Source of the DNA: WTFY01 sp965220875
Lineage (GTDB): Bacteria; Pseudomonadota; Gammaproteobacteria; UBA4575
Length of the DNA stretch: 64,000 nucleotides
Reading direction: 5' to 3'
NCBI GenBank assembly: GCA_965220875.1
Contig: OZ244849.1
Coordinates: 1,240,001 to 1,304,000, forward strand
Positions 48,940-57,247 of the stretch are shown one piece after another. The position numbers and the translations under genes are program-made. How positions within the stretch are numbered: the stretch's first letter is position 1; each line of letters opens with the position of its first letter. The notes below the pieces were generated by a model, which was given only the letters and a program-made list of their open reading frames with translations, was not told the DNA's origin and did not search any database.

Positions 48940-49779
48940 TTGAACCTGTCAGCCCGCACGAATGCCGGCCGGGAAAGTGGTGTCCTGGCACTTCTTGACG
49001 CAGACATCATACAGGGTTTCCTGGCAAAGCAGGGCGTGGACCAAGGCTACAGGATTGATGTTCTGCAAAGCATCACCTCCACAAATGACTATCTTGCCGG
49101 CCTGGAGGGACCGGGTTCCGACGAGATCGTGGTATGTGTGGCGGAACACCAGACCCGTGGCAAGGGCAGGTTTGGCCATCACTGGTGGTCGCCTCCCGGT
49201 GTCAACCTGTACCTGTCAATGCGATGGCCTGCACAGCCGTGGCGCACACGGGATGAAACACTGGGCCTGTGGATGCTGGTTGCGTTTGCACGGCTTCTTG
49301 AAACACTGGGTGTGGAAGGTGTCAGGCTCAAATGGCCGAACGATATCTGTTCGGAAGGCGGAAAACTGGGAGGGATATTGATTGAGCGTGTTCCAGGATC
49401 GCGCTCCGGTTGTCTGGTCGTAGGGGTGGGGCTGAATATTGCCATGTCGTGGACTGATGACTTTCAGGCCCAGCCAGGCTGGACAGACTTGGTCTCCTTG
49501 CAGCCGGGCTGGAAGGTTTGCAGGAACGAGCTTGCAGCACACGTGATCCGGACCCTGACGGGGACGCTTGCAAGGTTTGACAGCGACAACTTGGGGAATA
49601 TAGAACATGCATGGAATCCATACGATCTGATGCGTGATCGAAAAGCAGGTTTTATCTTTAAGGATCAAGACATGTCCGGGGTCGTACAGGGTATCGACAG
49701 GCAAGGCCGTATAATGATCCGCGTGAATGGTGAAACATTGCATTTGCACAGTACTCACGTGCATGACATCAGGTTATGA
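48940..49779 (+). CDS. birA: Biotin-[acetyl-CoA-carboxylase] ligase
   Basis: BirA activates biotin and attaches it to the AccB subunit. The 279-residue product has the biotin-binding loop GKGRFGHHWWSPPG and KWPNDI. There is no N-terminal helix-turn-helix, so it is unlikely to act as a repressor. It starts with TTG at 48940. Its stop overlaps the coaX start by four bases (ATGA), so the two genes are coupled; this pairing is common. Confidence 0.92.
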   Translation: MNLSARTNAGRESGVLALLDADIIQGFLAKQGVDQGYRIDVLQSITSTNDYLAGLEGPGSDEIVVCVAEHQTRGKGRFGHHWWSPPGVNLYLSMRWPAQPWRTRDETLGLWMLVAFARLLETLGVEGVRLKWPNDICSEGGKLGGILIERVPGSRSGCLVVGVGLNIAMSWTDDFQAQPGWTDLVSLQPGWKVCRNELAAHVIRTLTGTLARFDSDNLGNIEHAWNPYDLMRDRKAGFIFKDQDMSGVVQGIDRQGRIMIRVNGETLHLHSTHVHDIRL

Positions 49780-50528
49780 AGCTTCTCCTGGATCTCGGAA
49801 ACAGCCGATGCAAGTTTGCAGTGGTCAGAAAGGGCGTTCCCGATGTATTTGATGCCTTGCCATACCATGAGCACACAAGGCTTGCCGTCATAGAGAATGT
49901 CCTGAGGCAGCACGGTAAACCGGACATGGTCGTGGTATGTTCCGTGCTCGGTACGGGCTTGAATGAACGCCTGGAACAGCTGCTTGCAAGCCACCAGATC
50001 GGCGATCATTTTTTCCTGGAATCCGCTGGTATCGATTGTGGTATCCGGCTTGGCTATCAGAATCCTGACGAACTGGGTGCGGACCGGCTGGCTGCCATGG
50101 TTGCGGCCAACGCGAAATATCAAGGCAACACCTGCATCGTGGACTGTGGGACTGCGATTACGGTCGATGCCTTGGCAGCAGGCGGCATCCATCATGGTGG
50201 CGTGATTTTTCCTGGATTCGTGAGCATGCAGGCTGCCTTGATCGCAAGCACGGATTTGGAGTTCAGGCTGGACGCAGCAAGCTTTGCAAGTGCAGCGGAT
50301 AGTACCCGGGACGCAATCTATTCAGGTTGCCAGCATGCGGTTGCAGGAGGAATTGAACATGCAGTATGCATGATGCAGGACCAGTACGGCTTGTTTGACC
50401 AAATCATTCTCACGGGCGGAGATGCGGCACTCTTTGCGCCCTTGCTCACTTGCCAGACGGTCCATGAGCCTCACCTGGTACTGGACGGTTTGAAGCATGT
50501 TTTAGAAAAAATCAGGGTTGGCCGGTAG
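49776..50528 (+). CDS. coaX: Type III pantothenate kinase
   Basis: CoaX phosphorylates pantothenate, the first step of coenzyme A synthesis, without inhibition by CoA. The 250-residue product shows LLLDLGNSRCKFAV at the start, GADRLAAMVAA and CIVDCGTAITVDAL, the ASKHA-fold phosphate loops. It overlaps birA at its 5' end. tRNA-Thr follows 130 bases later. Confidence 0.94.
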   Translation: MKLLLDLGNSRCKFAVVRKGVPDVFDALPYHEHTRLAVIENVLRQHGKPDMVVVCSVLGTGLNERLEQLLASHQIGDHFFLESAGIDCGIRLGYQNPDELGADRLAAMVAANAKYQGNTCIVDCGTAITVDALAAGGIHHGGVIFPGFVSMQAALIASTDLEFRLDAASFASAADSTRDAIYSGCQHAVAGGIEHAVCMMQDQYGLFDQIILTGGDAALFAPLLTCQTVHEPHLVLDGLKHVLEKIRVGR

Positions 50529-50611
50529 GCCATGAGTGCAAGTTAGTTACCTGTTTTCGTTGGCCGATACCATCTGGTGACAGTTTGGGAAATCACCTGT
50601 CTGCCCGCGCA

Positions 50612-50640
50612 TTGTCATATAATTGTGAACAAATTACACT
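50612..50640 (+). promoter_or_regulatory. Predicted promoter for tRNA-Thr
   Basis: TTGTCA, a 17-base spacer and TACACT end 18 bases before the tRNA. A TATAAT sits inside the spacer, without its own -35. Confidence 0.55.
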
Positions 50641-50657
50641 CCGCAGGTCTTGGGGAT

Positions 50658-50733
50658 GCTGGCGTAGCTCAGTTGGCAGAGCAGCTGATTTGTAATCAGC
50701 AGGTCGTAGGTTCAAGTCCTATCGCCAGCTCCA
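50658..50733 (+). tRNA. tRNA-Thr (TGT anticodon)
   Basis: A 76-base gene including encoded CCA. GCTGGCG pairs with CGCCAGC, the D-arm is TAGCTCAGTTGGCAGAGC, and the anticodon loop is TTTGTAA (TGT). Its 3' part is repeated with four changes at 52095-52127, marking it as an insertion target. Confidence 0.97.
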
Positions 50734-50779
50734 GTTAAATCAATGGCTTAGAGAATCATAAGCAAGTTTAAGCAAGTGA

Positions 50780-50908
50780 TTAAGCTTTCCTGCCGGCTTT
50801 AGGATTTTCCTCCGCTGCAAAGATTACCTTAGCTTCCTGTTCAGGTGTTTCATCAATCTTCAAAGCCCTGATTTCAAGTCTGCCTCTCTTGTTTGGCTCC
50901 TTTCTCAT
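50780..50908 (-). CDS. Small ORF of 42 residues, unknown function
   Basis: The frame reads MRKEPNKRGRLEIRAL and ends NPKAGRKA before a TAA stop. It is a short basic protein with a charged middle (KIDETPEQEAKVIF). It starts 12 bases after the Rieske stop on the same strand, which suggests co-transcription. Small basic proteins of this kind are often seen near integration sites, but I cannot assign a family. Composition and in-frame integrity favour a real gene only moderately. Confidence 0.45.
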   Translation of the reverse strand: MRKEPNKRGRLEIRALKIDETPEQEAKVIFAAEENPKAGRKA

Positions 50909-50920
50909 ACATAACCTACT

Positions 50921-52015
50921 TCATGCACAATATTCTAAAACTTTCTTTTGGAAGGTTCTTATTGTGCTTTCCCTTTGTTTAGCAGTGTAATTGACGGCGT
51001 AGGCTGGTGACTTCATTGCATTTTGCACTGCCTCGCAAACATATATATCTTCTTCCAAAAAATCACCTGAATTTAACGGATCATCAGCTTTGGCTTTTGA
51101 GGAGTAGAGCCAAGAGATTGCAGAACCAAGTATCTTCGTTGTGACAGAAAGCATCGTCCGCGTACGGGTTTTGACAATTGATTTGTCAGGGGCTACTGGA
51201 ATTACATGAAAAGTACTCCATGTAGATTCAGATTCAGCAAGTCCCAGATTTGGAAAAAGCATCGGTACATAAGCACCCGCCTTATCTTCTTTAATGTGTG
51301 GCAAAAATCCCATCTTGGTTTCAAAGTTTTTACTTAATGGTTCATAGAACCAATAGTGCGGACCTTCCCATCCAAATTCAGCATTTTTATGATCGTACAT
51401 GTGCAATGTCTTTTGATGTAAATAGCATAAGTGATAAACATCCATAAAGTTCTCTACAATGATTTTCCAGTTTGCGTTGACCTCATGACGCGTTGAGTAT
51501 TCGGGAATTTCTTGCAGTTCTTCTGGCTGATGTGGGCCAAGATAAGGTTCAACATTTCCAAGCCATTCCCTAATTGATCCTGCATTTGCTTCTGGATGTA
51601 CCCACAGCATGCTGCGCCAGGTATCTACAGATGCAGGGTGCAACTGAATATTTTCCAGATCGTATCCAGCAAATTCCGTCTTACGCTCTGGCACCCCTGT
51701 CAACTTTCCTTCTAGGTTGTAGGACCAATGATGATAGGGGCAGATCATGAAGTCAGTGAGTTTGCCACTGCCAGTCACTAATGGGGTGCCTCGATGCCTG
51801 CACAAATTGTGAAATGCTTTTAATTTTCCATTGTTATTAACTACCACAATCGGGTGTTTGCCGACTTGCAACGCAGTGAATGAACCATGTTCATTTACAT
51901 CTTCTAAGAAACCAGCAAATTGCCATGTTTTAGAAAAGAGGTGTTCCTGTTCTTTTTCAAACCATTCTTGTGATAGGTAAGCCTCTTTAGGTAGTACCGG
52001 TACTTTATTGTTCAT
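50921..52015 (-). CDS. Rieske-type aromatic-ring-hydroxylating oxygenase, alpha subunit-like
   Basis: This 364-residue protein has an N-terminal Rieske [2Fe-2S] domain with Cys72 and His74 (CRHRG) and Cys92 and His95 (CPYHHW). The catalytic domain follows with the mononuclear iron motif NFMDVYHLCYLH (His195, His200) and the bridging Asp192. It is a non-haem iron oxygenase that needs a reductase partner, which is absent here. I chose the ATG at 52015, since the longer frame runs into the tRNA remnant. The gene is more A+T-rich than its surroundings, consistent with transfer. The substrate is unknown. Confidence 0.9.
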   Translation of the reverse strand: MNNKVPVLPKEAYLSQEWFEKEQEHLFSKTWQFAGFLEDVNEHGSFTALQVGKHPIVVVNNNGKLKAFHNLCRHRGTPLVTGSGKLTDFMICPYHHWSYNLEGKLTGVPERKTEFAGYDLENIQLHPASVDTWRSMLWVHPEANAGSIREWLGNVEPYLGPHQPEELQEIPEYSTRHEVNANWKIIVENFMDVYHLCYLHQKTLHMYDHKNAEFGWEGPHYWFYEPLSKNFETKMGFLPHIKEDKAGAYVPMLFPNLGLAESESTWSTFHVIPVAPDKSIVKTRTRTMLSVTTKILGSAISWLYSSKAKADDPLNSGDFLEEDIYVCEAVQNAMKSPAYAVNYTAKQRESTIRTFQKKVLEYCA

Positions 52016-52094
52016 AGGATCGCTTCCACAAATATAATATAAGGCTAATAGGTGTATGTAAGCTAAAATTGGACCAAGTTTAGAGGGCAGAACA

Positions 52095-52127
52095 GTCGTA
52101 GGCTCAAATACTATCGCCACCTCCAGT
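52095..52127 (+). repeat. Degenerate copy of the tRNA-Thr 3' end
   Basis: The block begins GTCGTAGG and ends CTCCAGT. It aligns without gaps to 50703-50735 with four substitutions. There is no tRNA body beside it, so it is a scar marking the right end of the insert. Confidence 0.8.
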
Positions 52128-52163
52128 GTGCATGGGGCCCTTACCGGGGACATAGGTCACAGA

Positions 52164-52270
52164 TTATTCCGGGCACATAGGTAACACTTTTGCAGCGAAG
52201 GGGTTGTCTTCGATGGGCTCCACCCGGTTCTCACTGTGATCGAAGAAGCCTAGATCATAATGCATGGCTG
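52164..52270 (-). pseudogene. C-terminal fragment of an IS481-type transposase
   Basis: On the minus strand the text reads MHYDLGFFDHSENRVEP then IEDNPFAAKVLPM and stops at 52164-52166. This is the standard C-terminus of IS481-family transposases. Upstream the similarity is lost after about 35 codons. Two related GGxACATAGGT blocks near 52147 and 52173 resemble the IS end. It lies just outside the tRNA-Thr scar. Confidence 0.75.
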
Positions 52271-52616
52271 TAGATACTGCTGCTTGCTTGTGTGCACAGA
52301 TTTGTAAGATCATTCATGGCGTGGTGCTTGAGTCGGAATACGAGCATCTGTTGCACAAATATAATGAAGAGATAGTAATCCCCTTGATCATATCCAGAGT
52401 GATCACGGTGGTCTTCTCTCACAATTTGATCTAGGCAGAGTGTGAAAAATCTTGTTAATGGAGGTCACCCATTTTTAGTACTACACCGCATGCGGATTTG
52501 GCGGGTTATGGTGCTTCCCCAAAAATTGTACCGGACTTCATGCGAAATTCTGACTTAAATTGGTCTGTTCTTCTGCCTCGCTTCAATGCGCTTCGGCAAG
52601 TGGAGCCTGGGATCAG
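52271..52616. other. Non-coding stretch between the IS scar and the SHMT homologue
   Basis: About 345 bases with low coding potential and moderately high A+T. I recognise no gene, RNA or repeat. It may be the debris of further insertions. Confidence 0.4.
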
Positions 52617-53918
52617 ATGACGCGCACCTCGCACCAGACCGACGAACTTGCCGCCCACATCTCGCGCCCCCTAGCCGAGACCGATCCGTCTGTGCGTGCG
52701 GCACTCGACTGCGAGACGGCCCGCCAGTGCGCACAAATCGAGCTCATCGCCTCAGAGAACATCATGAGCCGGGCGGTGCGTGAGGCGCTCGGACATGAGA
52801 TTGGCAACAAGACGTTGGAGGGTTATCCCGGAAACCGCTTTCACGGGGGAGGAGAGTATGTCGACGTCGTAGAGCACCTCGCCATCGAGCGCGCGAAGGA
52901 ACTCTTCGGCGCAGCCTACGCCAACGTGCAACCGCATTCGGGCACGCAGGCAAACTTGGCGGCATTCTTCGCGTTCCTATGCCCCGGGGACCGGATCCTG
53001 AGCCTCGACCTGGCGGCGGGCGGGCATCTCAGCCACGGTGCCGGAGCAAATCTTTCGGGTCGCTGGTTCACTTCCTATCACTATGGGGTGGACCGCGAGA
53101 GTGGCCTGCTCGATTACGAAGAGATCGAGGCCCGGGCTTGCGAGGTGCGCCCGGCGCTGTTGATTGCTGGCGGCTCGGCCTATCCACGCGCGATTGACTT
53201 CAAACGTATGGCAGCTATCGCCGAAGCCGTCGAGGCACGGCTCTTGGTAGACACGGCCCACATCGCGGGTCTCGTCGCGGCGGGCACGCACGCCTCGCCC
53301 CTGCCTCATGCCGACATCGTCACCGGCACGACGACCAAAACCCTGCGCGGACCCCGCGGCGGCTTCATTCTGGCGCGCACGGAGGAATTCGCCGAGCGCC
53401 TTCAGTCCGCAGTGTTCCCAGGAGTGCAGGGGAGCCTTCACTCCAACGTCCTTGCCGCCAAGGCGGTTTGCTTGGGCGAAGCCCTTCTCCCTGAGTTTAG
53501 GGTCTATGGGCAGCGCGTCGTCGAGAATGCGCGAACGCTCGCCGCCACGGTTGCCGACCGTGGGATCAGGATCGTAGGCGGCGGCACCGATACCCACATG
53601 GTACTGCTCGATCTCTCCTCGGTGGGGCTCTTCGGCCAGCAGGCGGAAACCGCGCTTGCCCGTGCCGGCATCACCTCCAATAATAACCCGGTTCCGTTTG
53701 ATGATACGCGAAGCCCCTCGAAGTGGACTGGGCTACGATTGGGCGTTTCGGCCGTGACGACACGCGGTCTGGTTCCTGCAGACATGGAAGCACTGGGCAA
53801 ATGCATCGCCGATCTCCTTTATGCCGAGGCTAGCTCTGACCTGGACCAAGCCCTTGCACGGGTCGGACCGATAGTCACACAGCTTGCGCGTGTGGGCTCA
53901 ATCGGTGTTCACCCTTAA
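52617..53918 (+). CDS. Serine hydroxymethyltransferase-family PLP enzyme (divergent)
   Basis: The 433-residue product is clearly of the SHMT family: IELIASEN, HSGTQANLA, GGHLSHGAGANLSG, DTAHIAGLVAAG and the PLP lysine (Lys241) in TTTKTLRGPRGG. The residue before the lysine is Thr240, where SHMT has a conserved His. The gene is visibly more G+C-rich than the neighbouring Rieske gene and lies between mobile scars and accessory genes. It may be a second GlyA, a threonine/transaldolase-like enzyme or a serine analogue enzyme. I chose the ATG at 52617, though the frame opens at 52560. Confidence 0.8.
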   Translation: MTRTSHQTDELAAHISRPLAETDPSVRAALDCETARQCAQIELIASENIMSRAVREALGHEIGNKTLEGYPGNRFHGGGEYVDVVEHLAIERAKELFGAAYANVQPHSGTQANLAAFFAFLCPGDRILSLDLAAGGHLSHGAGANLSGRWFTSYHYGVDRESGLLDYEEIEARACEVRPALLIAGGSAYPRAIDFKRMAAIAEAVEARLLVDTAHIAGLVAAGTHASPLPHADIVTGTTTKTLRGPRGGFILARTEEFAERLQSAVFPGVQGSLHSNVLAAKAVCLGEALLPEFRVYGQRVVENARTLAATVADRGIRIVGGGTDTHMVLLDLSSVGLFGQQAETALARAGITSNNNPVPFDDTRSPSKWTGLRLGVSAVTTRGLVPADMEALGKCIADLLYAEASSDLDQALARVGPIVTQLARVGSIGVHP

Positions 53919-53998
53919 CCCGTCGGGTGGCAAGGATCGGCCCCACCGAGCGGACAGGGGATGATTTTATGGGGGAACACCGGTCAGTCAGGGTGTTC

Positions 53999-54394
53999 TC
54001 AGTAATCCTCCATATAAAGTGACAACCGGATTTCCAGCCACTGGCCTTGTTTCTTGATCGATTCCATCTGCACGAACAACCGTTTCCCTGCGTCCATCAG
54101 CCGCGCGGGAATCTCGTTGTACTGGCGGGGAATGTAACCAAGCTTGTGCCCTTCTGTCGTCAGGACCTCGATAGCGAACTTGTCATGCGTGTTTTCCGGT
54201 TCGCGCCGCAAGCCGAAGCGCTGTCCGGAAGACAACCTCTCAGCCACCTTTTCCGCCTCGTAGTAACTGGTCCCCGCAACGTGCATCCGTGCAAGCATGA
54301 TGTCCTGGGCGAATGGTATGCGAAGCGCCTTTCCGGTGACGCTTTTCTGGAGAAGCTGTTCAACAAGCTCGGTTTTCTGGAGTGTCTTGTTCAT
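53999..54394 (-). CDS. HIRAN domain protein
   Basis: The 131-residue product has a HIRAN-like domain (about 37-110): VAGTSYYEAEKVAERL, FGLRREPENTHDKFAIEV and HKLGYIPRQ are the family pattern. HIRAN domains bind DNA ends, notably 3' single-stranded ends, and occur in helicases and as short stand-alone proteins. The ATG at 54394 lies 2 bases after the J-domain gene stop, so the two are one operon. The extended frame to 54514 is out of character. Confidence 0.82.
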   Translation of the reverse strand: MNKTLQKTELVEQLLQKSVTGKALRIPFAQDIMLARMHVAGTSYYEAEKVAERLSSGQRFGLRREPENTHDKFAIEVLTTEGHKLGYIPRQYNEIPARLMDAGKRLFVQMESIKKQGQWLEIRLSLYMEDY

Positions 54395-54396
54395 GC

Positions 54397-55236
54397 TCAG
54401 TGGGTGGAGCCGGAAGGTGGAAGCAGCATCTCGTACCGACCCTGCAATTCCATCCGGCGTTGCATGCGACCGGTAATCTCCTGCTGTAGCTCTTCCTGCT
54501 TGGCCTGAATCCACTGGGGGTCCTCAAGCCTGTCCCGATAGGAGAACGGCGGCTCGGAGAGTATCTTGGCAAGCCGTTTGCTCTGTTTTTTGATCAGGGA
54601 ATTCAGACGTTTGATTTCCGAGTTGAAGTCGTCGGGTGCCTCCGGCGCTGCTTTCCCTGAAAGATCCAGCGTTTCTGCCAAGGCTTTGAGAAGATCAAGG
54701 TCTCCTGTCCGATAGGCGTGCTGCAACGTAGACCAGATCTGCTTCCCGCGCTCCGCTTTTTGCCCGCCAACGTCGGGATGGTAATGCTGGCAGATCCGGC
54801 GATACAGGAGCTTCAGTTCGCGGGCATGCTCTGGCTTCATCCATTCCACGGTCTCCAGCAGACCGACGGAGTGACGCAACTCGTCCTCCTTTTCCTTGAC
54901 CTCCGCGTGAAATTTCTCGAACTCTATACGGATTTCCTCATCGAGGCGCGCAAGCCGTTCAGGGGTGACGGTCCTGCCCCGGTTGATGTCCACTTGCAGA
55001 ATCGAGATGCGCCGCCTCAGTTCCGCCAATTCGACGTCCAGAAGAAAGAGCTCATGTTCCAGGTGGCCGATATCACGGTTGTACCGGGCCATGAGCAGGT
55101 CCCGCTCTCCGTAAAGCAGAGATTCATGTTCTTCAATGAGTGCGGCCAGTTTCCTGCGCAACACTTCGATCTTTTCGAGTCTGGCAGACACACGAGGATG
55201 CACAATGAGATCACCACGTTCTTTGCTCCCACCCAT
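54397..55236 (-). CDS. J-domain protein with long coiled coils
   Basis: The 279-residue product has an N-terminal coiled coil (about 15-130), a central J-domain-like segment with the Hsp70-activating HPD motif (153-155, YRRICQHYHPDVGG), and a second coiled coil (about 205-270). It lacks the Gly/Phe, zinc-finger and C-terminal domains of DnaJ, so it is a specialised co-chaperone. It is coupled to the HIRAN gene. The partner DnaK is not in the window. Its biological role is unknown. Confidence 0.82.
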   Translation of the reverse strand: MGGSKERGDLIVHPRVSARLEKIEVLRRKLAALIEEHESLLYGERDLLMARYNRDIGHLEHELFLLDVELAELRRRISILQVDINRGRTVTPERLARLDEEIRIEFEKFHAEVKEKEDELRHSVGLLETVEWMKPEHARELKLLYRRICQHYHPDVGGQKAERGKQIWSTLQHAYRTGDLDLLKALAETLDLSGKAAPEAPDDFNSEIKRLNSLIKKQSKRLAKILSEPPFSYRDRLEDPQWIQAKQEELQQEITGRMQRRMELQGRYEMLLPPSGSTH

Positions 55237-55254
55237 TACTTGTTTCTCAATCCC

Positions 55255-56925
55255 TTAATTCAGGTGCCAGTAAGCAGGTAGTGGTTGCAGGCGTGAATCT
55301 TCCACGGGTGCACCGACAGTGAAATGGTACAGACTTTGCCAACTGTGATCACTGATGCCAAGCACTTCATGCATGACGTCATCGAAAAAGCAGCCGATTC
55401 CAGTTGACCGAATTCCTGCGGCTTCAGCTTCCAGGTACAGGATTTGCCCAATCAATCCTGTCTCCCAGAACAGCCGTGTATAAAACGGCGCGCCGTGCTG
55501 TTCAAGGCTGGCATCGAATGCGGCCAGCATCCCAAGTGCAAAGGCACCGTCTGCCGCAATATCCTGATGACAACTGATGATTTTCGCAACCTCGCGTGCG
55601 TCAGCTTTTTGCAACCGGTACAAAGGGAGCGTCTTCGGACAACCATCGGGTTTTTCCCAACATAGTCCTGAACGCAATGACTTTTTGAGCGAAGCTTCAT
55701 GGGCAAGGTCGCGCACGAGCACATACAGTCCCGCCGGTAAGCCCTCTACACGATGAACGAATATTGCAAGCGAAACGCATGCCTTCCAAGGCAACACCTC
55801 TATGATGTTTTTTCCTCCATACGGGGTGACATGCATCAGCATCCTGTAAAAGGTATTGCTGCTTATCGTGCCTTGCCCGTCCATCGCCAGTGCACTTCGA
55901 CGTTCCCTTATTATTCTTCGAGCGGATATCCGCCTGTCCGCATCGAACTCGTTGTTAAGGTCATGTGCTGCTCGGGAATGATGTTCGTGATTGAATGGAC
56001 GGGGACTGTTGAAACGACACGCTTTCGCAACATGCCCGATGATTGGCCAGTCGTGATGGTCATCACTTAATAAGTTCGGGCTGCCCTCAAACTCGATTGC
56101 TTTAAGACGTTCTAGTGATGCAGCAGGAAGATCAATGATGGGATCTGTCCATGTGCTGTCTGCATCAAACGGATAAATTGCCAGCAGGCAGTCCGGATGT
56201 TCCGCCTCGATGCCTTCTTGCTGGTGCAGTCCCAACAGCGTTGCAAGGTCGGTATCGGTCACACACTGAATTAGCCTGGTCTTCCAGCCGAGGGCCGCTG
56301 CAGCGAAAGTGACAGCACCGATTGCATGTCCAACATCGTGGTGGCAGTAGCGAAAGGCTCGCTCACCATACTTCCATGATTCACGCCAATAGATCGAGGT
56401 CAATGAAATCAGCAGGAAATCCGGCGGCAGTTCATTACCCAAGGCACGCCATTCCTCCTTCGTCAGGATCGCTCGGCGCTCCAATGCATGTCCGTAGGCA
56501 GAATAATGATAAACAGCACTGACTTCGCCCAAATCCTGAACCGGGCCAGTTATCAAATAGGCTTCGGTAGGGTGGAGGTTGCCGCTTGAGGGATTGACCC
56601 GCAAGGACCAGCGACTTCCACCCGCCTGTTTCCAGGCAGAGATTGCGAGACTTTCATAGAAGAGACGGCTGATGGAATCCCGGTTTATGCGTGCTGCAGG
56701 GGTCTGGCATGCCTCGAATAGCGAGTCATAGCTTGGCATTTCTGTGCTGTGCGGGTGGTCTAGCGGAAGGGTTAATGACTGGTCGTAACGCCGGAACGGA
56801 TCAGGCTGGTTCTTCCAGTCCATGTAACCCAATGAGCGTGCATAGCGTTGAAGCTGATGTTTGGTTTGATCGTGGTACTCGTACACGATATCAAGATCAG
56901 AGGAGTTACTAGGTTTCTTGGACAT
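55255..56925 (-). CDS. SagB/ThcOx-type nitroreductase-fold protein
   Basis: The 556-residue product is a double nitroreductase-fold flavoprotein. The first half has RWSLRVNPSSGNLHPTEAYL, the signature of SagB-type dehydrogenases, and YCHHDVGHAIGAV. The second half has the matching GLIGQILYLEAEAAGIRSTGIG. SagB oxidises azolines in thiazole/oxazole-modified peptides, but no YcaO cyclodehydratase or precursor peptide is seen nearby. It may be one of the stand-alone members with other substrates. The ATG at 56925 follows a less plausible upstream Met. Confidence 0.85.
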   Translation of the reverse strand: MSKKPSNSSDLDIVYEYHDQTKHQLQRYARSLGYMDWKNQPDPFRRYDQSLTLPLDHPHSTEMPSYDSLFEACQTPAARINRDSISRLFYESLAISAWKQAGGSRWSLRVNPSSGNLHPTEAYLITGPVQDLGEVSAVYHYSAYGHALERRAILTKEEWRALGNELPPDFLLISLTSIYWRESWKYGERAFRYCHHDVGHAIGAVTFAAAALGWKTRLIQCVTDTDLATLLGLHQQEGIEAEHPDCLLAIYPFDADSTWTDPIIDLPAASLERLKAIEFEGSPNLLSDDHHDWPIIGHVAKACRFNSPRPFNHEHHSRAAHDLNNEFDADRRISARRIIRERRSALAMDGQGTISSNTFYRMLMHVTPYGGKNIIEVLPWKACVSLAIFVHRVEGLPAGLYVLVRDLAHEASLKKSLRSGLCWEKPDGCPKTLPLYRLQKADAREVAKIISCHQDIAADGAFALGMLAAFDASLEQHGAPFYTRLFWETGLIGQILYLEAEAAGIRSTGIGCFFDDVMHEVLGISDHSWQSLYHFTVGAPVEDSRLQPLPAYWHLN

Positions 56926-57247
56926 TCTTGTAAGGCCAGGTATCCGGGCAGTATTCATTCAAGTACTGCATCCAGAGTTACTGATATACGCTAAGCCAGT
57001 ATCAGCTTATGACGGTGATCCCACCCGGTCAATGCAGCTCGACAAAACCGGTTGAGCAAAAGCATTGTATGGTGATAGCTTGCCACTGCTGCTTTTGGTT
57101 TATATATGAGATGTGTCTAATCCGTATATTCAATCAAGCTGTGCCTGGCTCGGAACTGTATTAAGGCAAGCATCTTTTATTGTCATGTAATACACTGGTA
57201 CATGAAAGCCTGCACGCTAATACAAAATAATAAAAATATAAATTATC
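56926..57247. other. Divergent intergenic region
   Basis: About 320 A+T-rich bases between divergent genes. A promoter-like pair (57080-57108) faces the membrane protein gene. I see no other feature. Confidence 0.4.
57080..57108 (+). promoter_or_regulatory. Possible promoter for the membrane protein gene
   Basis: TTGCCA, a 17-base spacer and TATATG lie about 140 bases before the start of the gene at 57248. Confidence 0.35.

Larger units (their letters stand above)
50703..52127. mobile_element. tRNA-Thr-anchored insert carrying a Rieske oxygenase
   Basis: The two ends are the tRNA-Thr 3' segment (50703-50735) and its degenerate copy (52095-52127), identical at 29 of 33 bases. The 1.36 kb between them is visibly more A+T-rich than birA or coaX and holds a Rieske oxygenase and a 42-residue ORF, both on the minus strand. 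Repeats of AAGCAAGT lie just inside the left end. There is no integrase, so it looks like a decayed or trimmed genomic island. Confidence 0.7.

Noticed and set aside
52016..52153. N-terminal extension of the Rieske protein by 46 residues
   Set aside because: The extension reads through the tRNA-Thr remnant, and the family N-terminus fits the ATG at 52015.
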